DNA from: Gammaproteobacteria bacterium
GTDB lineage: Bacteria > Pseudomonadota > Gammaproteobacteria > SZUA-152
Assembly (NCBI GenBank): GCA_021647705.1
Contig: JAKIUF010000009.1
Coordinates: 1 to 64,000, forward strand
Direction: 5' to 3'
DNA length: 64,000 nucleotides
Shown piece after piece: positions 9,392-17,018 of this stretch; position 1 is the first letter of the stretch; every line of letters starts with the position of its first letter. The notes beneath the pieces are model-generated. The model ran no database searches, was not told the origin of the DNA, and saw nothing but the letters and a program-made list of their open reading frames with translations. Made by a program: the position numbers and the translations under genes.

Positions 9392-9549
9392 TTATTGTTA
9401 CTCCTTAATTTATTTGTTGTTTTAGCCAAGCCCACATATGCTGTCATTATATCCCGCTATTCGGTGGGCAAAACAGCTCGGCAGGTTGGGATGAACTTGT
9501 GAACACCAACAATTCAGGGTTCAGTCAACCTCTGTTGTTGGGCTTCGTT

Positions 9550-10896
9550 TTAGCTCTCAGGATGCTCGTCAGCCATTTGAATCCTTTCTCTCCATTGTTG
9601 TGCTCTGGCGATAATTGCTTGTCGATCCAGTGTCGTTAACACACGGTCTTTCAGCAAATGTTGCCCTGCCACCCACACATCGCTGACATGCTCGCGCCCG
9701 GCGGCATAAACTAGTTGTGATATGGGATGATAAACCGGTTGTGTTTCCAGTGCGCTGAGGTTAACGGCTGTGATGTCGGCAGCCTTGCCCGTTTCCAGTG
9801 AGCCAATGTGTGTTTCCAATCCCAGTGCCCTGGCACCGCCGAGAGTGCCCATGTGCAGGGCTTGCATGGCGCTGAGTGCGCTGGCGTCGCGGGCTACCGC
9901 TTTTCCCAGCAAGGCGGCACTGCGCATCTCGCCGAACATGTCCAGGTCATTATTGCTGGCAGCACCATCGGTGCCGAGGGCGACGTTGATGCCAGCATTG
10001 AGCAGTTGTTGTACGGGGCAGAAGCCGCTGGCAAGTTTCATATTGGATTCAGGACAATGTACAACGTGGGCTCCACGGGTGGCGAGGTGGTCGATTTCTT
10101 CATCGGCGAGCTGGGTCATGTGTACGGCCATGAGTCGAGGGGATACCAGACCCAGTGCTTCCAGGCGTTCCAGTGGACGCTGGCCGGTGTTGCGTTGTGC
10201 TTCCGTCACTTCGTGTGCGGTTTCATGCAAGTGGATGTGTACGGGGATGTCCATTTCTTCGGCGTAAGTGATGACACGTTTCAATGGTTCATCGGATACG
10301 GTGTACGGTGCGTGTGGTGCGAAGGCGGTGGTGATGAGCGGGTTGTGGCGAAAGTGATCGTGGACTTCGATGCCTTTGCTCAGGTATTCGTCGGCATTGG
10401 CGGCCCATACGGTGGGGAAGTCAATAATGATGAGTCCCACTACAGCGCGCATGCCTGCGTTGTCGGCGACGCGCGCGGTTTCGTCGGGAAAAAAATACAT
10501 GTCGTTGAAACAGGTGGTGCCGCCGCGCAGCATTTCGGCGATGGCCAGCCGTGTGCCGTCAGCGACAAATTCGGGGCTGATCCATTTTTCTTCCGCAGGC
10601 CAGATGTGATTTTGCAACCATTCCATCAATGGCAGGTCGTCGGCCAGGCCACGAAACAACGACATGGCAGCATGGGTGTGGGCGTTGACCAGACCGGGGA
10701 TGAGTGCGTGTTCATCCAGTTGATGTTCTGTTTCGGCGGTGTATTTTTGTCTGGCTTCGTTGCCGGGCAGCAGCTCCAGAATGCGGCCTTCGTGCACAGC
10801 GATGGTATGGTGTTCCAGCACCTGATCGGCGGGTTGTACGGGAATGATCCAGCGGGCGTGAATCAGGGTATCAATTGGCTGAGGGGTATTTTTCAT
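9550..10896 (-). CDS. mtaD: TRZ/ATZ amidohydrolase, probable methylthioadenosine/SAH deaminase
   Basis: 448 residues from the ATG at 10896. An upstream in-frame ATG at 10941 would add 15 residues but sits only 18 nt from a strong hairpin and is less typical of the family. The amidohydrolase metal site is visible: VNAHTHAAMSLFRG, HLHETAHE, VVHCPESNMKLASG and LGTDGAASNN. The family deaminates 5'-methylthioadenosine or SAH to the inosyl form. Genomic context supports this: mtnA lies about 10 kb away in the window, and in pseudomonads mtaD and mtnA are near neighbours. Guanine or atrazine-like substrates are less likely. Confidence 0.85.
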   Translation of the reverse strand: MKNTPQPIDTLIHARWIIPVQPADQVLEHHTIAVHEGRILELLPGNEARQKYTAETEHQLDEHALIPGLVNAHTHAAMSLFRGLADDLPLMEWLQNHIWPAEEKWISPEFVADGTRLAIAEMLRGGTTCFNDMYFFPDETARVADNAGMRAVVGLIIIDFPTVWAANADEYLSKGIEVHDHFRHNPLITTAFAPHAPYTVSDEPLKRVITYAEEMDIPVHIHLHETAHEVTEAQRNTGQRPLERLEALGLVSPRLMAVHMTQLADEEIDHLATRGAHVVHCPESNMKLASGFCPVQQLLNAGINVALGTDGAASNNDLDMFGEMRSAALLGKAVARDASALSAMQALHMGTLGGARALGLETHIGSLETGKAADITAVNLSALETQPVYHPISQLVYAAGREHVSDVWVAGQHLLKDRVLTTLDRQAIIARAQQWRERIQMADEHPES

Positions 10897-10958
10897 GGGC
10901 AGACGATAGCGGTTGCCCTGACGGGCTGCAAGTCTGGCCATATTGACGGGTTATTGAA

Positions 10959-10985
10959 GCTGGCCCGGGGAACGCCCGGGCCAGC
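10959..10985 (-). terminator. Perfect 11-bp GC-rich hairpin
   Basis: GCTGGCCCGGG and CCCGGGCCAGC form a perfect 11-bp stem around a 5-nt loop. It lies just after the minus-strand unknown gene (stop at 11003) and before mtaD. No U-run follows, so it may act as a weak terminator, an attenuator or an RNA-stabilising element. Confidence 0.5.
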
Positions 10986-11002
10986 AATTATGGCAACATC
11001 TA

Positions 11003-11546
11003 TTAATCGTTATGTTTTATTTTGATTTTTACCTTGCTGAAAGAAACGTGGTAGAAAAATGACAGCAGTGGTGGCACATTGGCAGTCATTTCCGGCCCGC
11101 CAGCACCAGTGTCACCATGCAGGTAAATATTGGTGGTGACCGGGTCACCTTCGATCACCATCAGCGAGCCCAGGCTCGGCCCCATGCGTACTTTGGGAGG
11201 GTGGCGGGGCAAATATCGTTTGCTTGCAAGTCCAGTGGCCGTATTCGTCTTTCCATTTGGCTTTGATGGTGCCGGTGTTGGCGATGGGATCAATTTCCAG
11301 TTTGGCGTGACCCCTGATGGGGGTGATTTCACTGCCCGACCAGTCAAAAGAATCGACAGGCTCTGCGGGAACGCCGTTGACGCTGTTGGTCACGGGCCCC
11401 ATGACCCGGTGAACGAGTCGCGCATCATTGGCACGTACAGAAATGTGTATCCCTTTTTTTGCCAGGTGATGCTCATCAGGGCTGGCCACGGTTGTGACAG
11501 TGAAAAATGTCGCCGTACTGCCTGGGTGTGTTTGCTGTTTCAGCAT
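11003..11546 (-). pseudogene. Frameshifted unknown gene
   Basis: Two overlapping minus-strand frames together make one protein-like sequence. The first reads from ATG 11546 through GTIKAKWKDEYGHWTCKQ to FAPPPS. The second continues from KVRMGPSLGSLMVIEGDPV to the TAA at 11003. The switch lies near 11195-11210, next to a CCACCCTCCCAAAG stretch, and a single-base indel would join them into about 180 residues. No family is recognised. Neither a real mutation, a sequencing error nor programmed frameshifting can be distinguished here. Confidence 0.5.
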
Positions 11547-11718
11547 ACTCTCTTCTTGTTGATAATTATTCTTTTCGGCACGGGATGAGTTGCCAGCATG
11601 TAGACGACCGTGGACAGGAGATGTTACAGCTAGAATATGAGGGTAGGGACGTTGCCATACAAAGCGGGGTGTACTGATTATCGGTATTACTACTGCTCGC
11701 GCACTTTATTTTTTATTC

Positions 11719-12246
11719 TCATTCTTCATCTAGCAGCACCGAACCATCGGCATCCCAATCGACTTGGAACAGGGTGGGATGTGCGTTCTTGAGTTGTTCC
11801 AGGGCCAGCTTGCGCTTGTCCAACTCCTGTTGTTGCGCCCGTACCTGGTCAGCCAGATGGCGGTTTTCGGTGAGGGTGTCACGATGTATCAGAGCCTGTA
11901 TCAGGGTGGTGGTGAGGTCGTAATCTTCCCAGGGTTTGCTGATAAAGCGGTAGATCTCGGCCTGATTAATGGCGCTGGTCAGGGCTTTGAGGTCGGTGTG
12001 GCCGCTGAGGATCAGGCGCATGGCCTCGGGTTGTAGTGCTTTGGCCTCGCACAAGAACTGCACGCCATCCATGTCCGGCATGCGGTAGTCGGAGAGGAAC
12101 AGGTCGAAGGTGGTTGCCCTGGCACGTTTGAGGGCGTCACAGGGGATGTGACAGGTCTCGATTTCCCAGTCAAACTGGCGATCCAGCGCACGCCTGAGGG
12201 CGTGCAGGATATTTTTTTCGTCGTCCACGATCATGATGCGGTACAT
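11719..12246 (-). CDS. Response regulator, REC domain plus short coiled-coil tail
   Basis: A 175-residue protein. Residues 1-120 are a receiver domain with acidic pair VDDE (7-10), phospho-acceptor Asp53 in LSDYRMPDMDG and Lys in FISKPWEDYDL, the variant typical of RpfG-like receivers. Residues 130-155 are helical and charged; no output domain follows. It is the last gene of the nine-gene minus-strand signalling operon. Its output must act through protein contacts or as a phosphate sink (inference). Confidence 0.88.
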   Translation of the reverse strand: MYRIMIVDDEKNILHALRRALDRQFDWEIETCHIPCDALKRARATTFDLFLSDYRMPDMDGVQFLCEAKALQPEAMRLILSGHTDLKALTSAINQAEIYRFISKPWEDYDLTTTLIQALIHRDTLTENRHLADQVRAQQQELDKRKLALEQLKNAHPTLFQVDWDADGSVLLDEE

Positions 12247-12313
12247 GCGGGTTTTCCTTGTGTTTTTACATAGTGTTTTTGTGTATACGGTGGGTCGAAT
12301 TCAGTCGCAGGGT

Positions 12314-13651
12314 TCATGCCGTGCCAGTGACGTAGATTTCAAATTCGCTGTGAGAGGATTCTTCCAATTGGGCAATGCGGTTAATGAGGCCTTCGCTGAG
12401 GCGATGTCCCCTGGTGAGCAACAGTACGTTGTCCTGCATTATCAAATCTTCCGCCAGTATCATGCCTTCGCGTAGGCCGTTGGATTTGACGCATTGTGTG
12501 GGGTGCTGTACTTCACTTTCCATGTGTCCCAAGTGTGTGCAGAAGGCATTCACAATGCGAGTGTCATAATACTTGCCCCGCTGCTTGAGCAGAAAGTCCC
12601 GCGCCTCACTTGCATTAAGGCGTTTTTGGGTCAGCACCCCCCACTGTATTTCGTAAAAATCGCCTACTACTTTGAGAATGCGTGAGCCTAACGGGATGTC
12701 TGCGTCGTGCAGTTGGTCAGGGAAACCGGTGCCGTTGATGTGTTCGTGCTGATGACGAATGAGTTTTGTGGCTTCCTGCAAAGGTTCCAGGGCCATGAGC
12801 AGACCCTCCGCTAGCAGTGGGTGCCGGTTGTAGGTTTCCCGTTCGGCATCGTTCATGGTGCTGACGGGTTTGGCGAGCAGTTTATCTTTCAGACACAGCT
12901 TGCCTAGGTTGCGTAGCAGGGCGGCGTAGTGGAGCTGTTGCCGGCCGGTTTTGTTCATGTCCAGAGCTTCTGCCAGGCGTTTGGTGTGTTCTGTGATGAG
13001 GCGCGGCCGCTTGCTGTCTGTATGTTCGCGCATGACAATCAGGCTGGAAAACACTTCTACTGTACTGCGATAACTTTGATCCAGACTGTCGTTTGCCAGT
13101 TCCAGGAAGCTGACGGTTTGTTGCAATTCGCCAGTGCGGGCGGTCACTTTGTCTTCCAGGCTGGCGTTGAAATTTCGCAGTTCGCGGTTTTGTTTTTGCG
13201 TCAGTTGCACGAGGCGCAGGCGTTCCCGTTCCAGGTTTTTTTGCTCCAGCCCGCGCTGTACCGTGAGCAGGATGTCGTTATCTTCCCAGGGTTTGCTGAT
13301 GTAACGGTAGATGCACCCCTTGTTGACGGCATCAATGGTGGAATTGATATCGGAGTAGCCAGTTAGCAAGACGCGCACCGTGTCTGGCCACTGCCGGTAA
13401 ACCTGTTCCAGAAAAGCAGCGCCATCCATTTCCGGCATGCGCATGTCGGAAATCACCAGATCGATGCGGTGTTCTTCCATACAGGCCAGCCCCGCCGCAC
13501 CACTCTCGGCGGTGTGGATCTTGTAACCTTGTGGACGAAACAGGCGTTTCAGAGCTTTGAGGATATTGGCCTCATCGTCCACGAACAGCAGGCTGGCAGG
13601 CGGCGGCTGTTCGGCATTTGTGTTTTCGTTGTCGGGTTGTGTTTGAGTCAT
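12314..13651 (-). CDS. Response regulator with degenerate HD-GYP-like domain
   Basis: A 445-residue protein: receiver domain (residues 20-140, Asp69 in VISDMRMPEMDG, SKPWEDND), coiled coil (145-190), HD-GYP-like domain (200-380) and a small C-terminal module (390-445, GLREGMILAEDL). HD-GYP enzymes hydrolyse cyclic di-GMP and need the HD pair in ALLHDIGK. Here that segment reads AALLRNLGKL, with Arg-Asn replacing His-Asp, while the later HINGTGFP motif survives. It is therefore predicted to be catalytically inactive and perhaps a binding or scaffold protein. The C-terminal module resembles the 106-residue protein at 19691-20011. Confidence 0.85.
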   Translation of the reverse strand: MTQTQPDNENTNAEQPPPASLLFVDDEANILKALKRLFRPQGYKIHTAESGAAGLACMEEHRIDLVISDMRMPEMDGAAFLEQVYRQWPDTVRVLLTGYSDINSTIDAVNKGCIYRYISKPWEDNDILLTVQRGLEQKNLERERLRLVQLTQKQNRELRNFNASLEDKVTARTGELQQTVSFLELANDSLDQSYRSTVEVFSSLIVMREHTDSKRPRLITEHTKRLAEALDMNKTGRQQLHYAALLRNLGKLCLKDKLLAKPVSTMNDAERETYNRHPLLAEGLLMALEPLQEATKLIRHQHEHINGTGFPDQLHDADIPLGSRILKVVGDFYEIQWGVLTQKRLNASEARDFLLKQRGKYYDTRIVNAFCTHLGHMESEVQHPTQCVKSNGLREGMILAEDLIMQDNVLLLTRGHRLSEGLINRIAQLEESSHSEFEIYVTGTA

Positions 13652-13699
13652 AAATATAGTGTCGGGTTTTGAATGGTCAGGAAAATATCATCCTTGTCT

Positions 13700-14974
13700 T
13701 CAGGCGCTCGCCTCTGTATTTTTCGCTTGCGCTTCGGGCTGTTTCACTGGCAGGTGAACGGTAAACGTGGTGCCTTTGCCCACTTCGCTGTCCACCTCAA
13801 TTTCTCCACCGTGTTTGTGCACAATGCCGTAGGACAGGGACAGACCCAGGCCGGTACCCATGCCCACTGCCTTGGTGGTGAAAAAGGGATCAAAGATTTT
13901 TTTCATGTTATCGGGCTCGATACCCTTGCCGGTGTCAGTAATGCTGACCCATACCGCGTCATCGTCCTGGCCACTGCGAATGGTAATCAGCCCGTGCTCC
14001 TCAATGGCGTGGGCAGCGTTAACCAGCAGATTCATGAATACCTGGTTAATCTGGGATGCCAGACATTCCACCTCGGGCAGTTCTCCATATTCCTTGACGA
14101 CTTCGGCCTTGTACTTGATTTCGTTGTTGACGATGTTGAGCGTGCTGTCCAGACCATGATGCAGATTAGTCCACTGCCATTCGGCCTCGTCTACGTGGGA
14201 AAAATCCTTGAGGTCTTGCACAATGTTCTTGACCCGGGAGATGCCCTCGCGGGACTCACTCACCAAATCACGCAAGTCTTCTTTGAGATACTCCAGATCC
14301 AGTTCCTGCTTGAGCGTCTGCACCTTTTTTAGTGCCTCCTGGTCTGCGTCTACCAGAGTCTCCAGTTGCTCGTAGCCTTCCAGTATCTGACACAGGTTGT
14401 CGATGTACTTTTGCAGAGTGCCAAGGTTGGAATAGACATAACCCACCGGATTGTTGATCTCGTGTGCTACTCCTGCTGCCAGCTGGCCAATAGAGGCGAG
14501 TTTTTCGGATTGCAACAATTGTGCGTGGGAGGCTTTCAGTTCATCGTGTGTTCGTTCCAGTTCGTCGTGGGCGCGTAGACGCTCTTGCTCTGCATGATGC
14601 AAACGGATGGCGGTTTGCGTTGCATGTCCCAGATTCTCGGCGTTGAGTTCACCCTTGGAAAGATAGTCTGCTGCACCCGCGCGCAATAATTCCACAATGA
14701 GTCGTTCATCGCGTTGACCGGTGAGCATCACCACCGGGGTAGTGATGTCCGCTGCGCGGATATCACGCAACAACGACAAGCCATCACCGTCGGGCAACAG
14801 ATAATCGAACAGAGCACAATCAAAGTGTCCCTCACGCAATGCGGCAAGTGCCTCGTTGCATGTGGCCGCTTCTTCGATTCGGGCTTCCATCCCGGATTTA
14901 CCCAGCGCCCGGCGCACCGACATGCGGTCTACCTCGTCATCATCCACGATTAAAATTTTCAGTTCATCAGTCAT
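13700..14974 (-). CDS. Receiver domain-histidine kinase
   Basis: A 424-residue soluble protein with reversed hybrid order: receiver first (residues 6-125, VDDDEVD, Asp57 in [11 protein letters not shown], Lys in YLSKGEL), a helical linker (128-155), HisKA ([13 protein letters not shown], His171) and a HATPase domain with N-box ([14 protein letters not shown]), DTGKGI and [11 protein letters not shown]. No transmembrane segment is present. Phosphorylation of its own receiver could modulate kinase activity. The likely targets are the neighbouring output-less regulators. Spacing to the next gene is 48 nt. Confidence 0.9.
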   Translation of the reverse strand: MTDELKILIVDDDEVDRMSVRRALGKSGMEARIEEAATCNEALAALREGHFDCALFDYLLPDGDGLSLLRDIRAADITTPVVMLTGQRDERLIVELLRAGAADYLSKGELNAENLGHATQTAIRLHHAEQERLRAHDELERTHDELKASHAQLLQSEKLASIGQLAAGVAHEINNPVGYVYSNLGTLQKYIDNLCQILEGYEQLETLVDADQEALKKVQTLKQELDLEYLKEDLRDLVSESREGISRVKNIVQDLKDFSHVDEAEWQWTNLHHGLDSTLNIVNNEIKYKAEVVKEYGELPEVECLASQINQVFMNLLVNAAHAIEEHGLITIRSGQDDDAVWVSITDTGKGIEPDNMKKIFDPFFTTKAVGMGTGLGLSLSYGIVHKHGGEIEVDSEVGKGTTFTVHLPVKQPEAQAKNTEASA

Positions 14975-14985
14975 ATCAATTCAGA

Positions 14986-15026
14986 GAAAAAATAAAAGTA
15001 AAAACAGCTAACCCTTTTATTTTTTC
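14986..15026 (-). repeat. Perfect 13-bp A/T inverted repeat inside the signalling operon
   Basis: GAAAAAATAAAAG (14986-14998) and CTTTTATTTTTTC (15014-15026) are exact reverse complements separated by 15 nt. They fill the longest intergenic gap in this part of the operon, just upstream of the receiver-kinase start. On the transcript they form a hairpin ending in a U-run, so partial termination or processing is possible. Confidence 0.5.
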
Positions 15027-15045
15027 TTGCCTCTTTTTCCTGCCT

Positions 15046-15474
15046 TTACGGTAATTCGATCAACGACCAGAATACGTCCAGGGCCTTGACCGCTTCCATG
15101 AATTTGCCCGGCTCCACCGGTTTGAGGATGTAACCGGCCACGTTCATGTTGTAGGCGGCCACTCGATCCTTTTCTTCGTCGGACGTGGTGAGCACAAACA
15201 CACTGATAGCCCGCAGTTCGGGGTCGGCACGCAGTTTCGTGAGAAACTCGATGCCGTTCATCTTCGGCATGTTGATGTCCAGCAGGACGATCTTTGGCGT
15301 TGGGTTGAGTTTCTCCTGCCCGTCAGTGCCACGCAATTTGGCCAGTGCTTCCAGACCGTTGCCGGCTATATGCACAGGGTTGGTGATGTGGTTTTTTTTG
15401 AAGGCGCGCTGAATGTTCATGACATCCACTTCGTCGTCTTCCACCAGCAGTATGGAAATTTTATTATCCTGCAT
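15046..15474 (-). CDS. Rcp1-type single-domain response regulator
   Basis: 142 residues from ATG 15474, which has a GGA ribosome-binding element; an upstream GTG at 15498 would add 8 residues. The whole protein is a receiver: LLVEDDEVDVMNIQRAF, phospho-acceptor Asp66 in VLLDINMPKMNG, VFVLTTSDEE and GYILKPV. It belongs to the Rcp1-like group with a longer loop before Asp66, members of which often pair with phytochrome or PAS kinases. It lies directly downstream of the CxxCH kinase, its most likely partner. Confidence 0.88.
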   Translation of the reverse strand: MQDNKISILLVEDDEVDVMNIQRAFKKNHITNPVHIAGNGLEALAKLRGTDGQEKLNPTPKIVLLDINMPKMNGIEFLTKLRADPELRAISVFVLTTSDEEKDRVAAYNMNVAGYILKPVEPGKFMEAVKALDVFWSLIELP

Positions 15475-15537
15475 GATTATGGGTTCCTTTAATTTCACGG
15501 CTTTAATTTCACGGTGAGTATTCGCGGCGAGGTGCTG

Positions 15538-17016
15538 TTAACTGTTAGTCGTTTTCGGCACGGTAAAGCGAAAAGTTGAGCCCTCGCCTTCGGCCGATTC
15601 AAGCATGATTTTGCCACCCTGGATCTCGACAATTTTTTTGACGATGGACAGTCCCACGCCGGTACTTTCCACTTCGTCGCGGGCGTTGAGGGTCTGGAAA
15701 ATACCAAACACTTTTTCATGGTATTCGGGGGCGATGCCGGGGCCATCATCACGCACACTGAACGTGTAGAATTCACCGTCCACTTTTTGTACACCCACTT
15801 CCACATGACCTTGCCCGGGTTGGTGGTGGTATTTGATGGCATTGGACAGCAGGTTGGCAAACACCTGTGACAGGGGGATGCGGGCGGTTTCGAATACGGG
15901 CATGTCGGGGGCGATATTGATAACAAAGCCTTCCGGCACCACCAGCCCGGCAATGATTTCCTGTAACAACTCGTTGACATCGACGGATTCGATTTCGCTG
16001 TCGATACGTCCGACGCGCGAATATTGCAGTATGCCGTGGATGAGATCGCCCATGCGTGCCACCCGCCCGCGCAGCAGCGTCATCTGCTTGCGGGTGTCAT
16101 CGGTGAGGTTGTCTGCAATGTCTTCCTCTATCCATTCCGACAGGTTGGCAATGGCGCGCAGCGGCGCTTTTAGGTCATGCGACACGACATAGGCAAACTG
16201 ATCCAGCTCCTGATTGATACGTTCCAGTGCCGTGGCTTTGTTGGCCAGTTCTGCGGTGCGTTCCTGCACGCGTTGTTGTAATTCTACAGAGGTGCGGCGC
16301 AACTTGTTGGTAACAGAACCGATGCCAATAATGCCAAGCAGGGCGATGGCACTGAAAATGGCAATGGTTCCCTTCAGGTCCGTCTGAGTCTGCGCGGTGA
16401 CTTGATCCAGGGGGAAATCAACTTCCAGAACACCTCTCAGGTCACCGGTTTTCCAGTCGTTTTTGGGTGTATCCGGATGGTCGTTGTGACACTGAACACA
16501 AGCCGGTCGCATCACATCGGCGGTAGCATAACGTAAGGTTTTGCGGCCATCATATTCTGTAAAACGATAAAAGGGTTTGTCAGGGTTTTGGCCGAGAAAC
16601 TCCCACGCCTGTTGCATAAATTGATCGCGCAAGCCGCCCATCTCTTGCCTCCAGGGAAAGGGGTAGGGGCTGTAGAGCATGGTTTTACTGCCTGAGGCAT
16701 GCTCCCCAAGTTTCTCTCCCAGCAACATACTCAATGTTGCCGGGAGTGGAATGGCGTTTTCTTTTGTCGTGTAATCATGGGTGATTTCAAGGCCGTGTTG
16801 TCTGGCTGTGGTAACCACTTCTGATGTGTAGAGCGTGCGAAATTCCGTCAGCGCATCGGAAAATGAGCGGGCGTTTTTGATTGAGGTGGATTCAATGAGT
16901 TGTGATTGAAGTTGTGATACATGCCATATCGCAGCGAAAGTGGCGACAAAAAAAGCCAGCACCAGAATCAGGATGAATTGCCAGTTTTTTAGCGGACTGC
17001 GGGAGAGTGTGCTCAT
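15538..17016 (-). CDS. Membrane histidine kinase with CxxCH (c-type haem) sensor domain
   Basis: A 492-residue protein: transmembrane segment (13-33), periplasmic DUF3365/Tll0287-like domain (35-210), second membrane segment (216-234), coiled coil (240-272), HisKA (FAYVVSHDLKAPLRAIA, His280) and HATPase (NLLSNAIKYH, DDGPGIAP, STGVGLSIV). The periplasmic domain contains ACVQCHNDHP, with CxxCH at residues 173-177, the covalent haem c attachment motif. Haem-based redox or gas sensing is a reasonable inference. Its kinase core is closely similar to that of the next gene, so the two are tandem paralogues. Confidence 0.88.
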   Translation of the reverse strand: MSTLSRSPLKNWQFILILVLAFFVATFAAIWHVSQLQSQLIESTSIKNARSFSDALTEFRTLYTSEVVTTARQHGLEITHDYTTKENAIPLPATLSMLLGEKLGEHASGSKTMLYSPYPFPWRQEMGGLRDQFMQQAWEFLGQNPDKPFYRFTEYDGRKTLRYATADVMRPACVQCHNDHPDTPKNDWKTGDLRGVLEVDFPLDQVTAQTQTDLKGTIAIFSAIALLGIIGIGSVTNKLRRTSVELQQRVQERTAELANKATALERINQELDQFAYVVSHDLKAPLRAIANLSEWIEEDIADNLTDDTRKQMTLLRGRVARMGDLIHGILQYSRVGRIDSEIESVDVNELLQEIIAGLVVPEGFVINIAPDMPVFETARIPLSQVFANLLSNAIKYHHQPGQGHVEVGVQKVDGEFYTFSVRDDGPGIAPEYHEKVFGIFQTLNARDEVESTGVGLSIVKKIVEIQGGKIMLESAEGEGSTFRFTVPKTTNS

Positions 17017-17018
17017 GA

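Noticed and set aside
9808-11025. Long plus-strand frame of 405 codons opposite mtaD
   Set aside because: It is the complement of the well-supported mtaD and has atypical Gly/Val/Phe composition.
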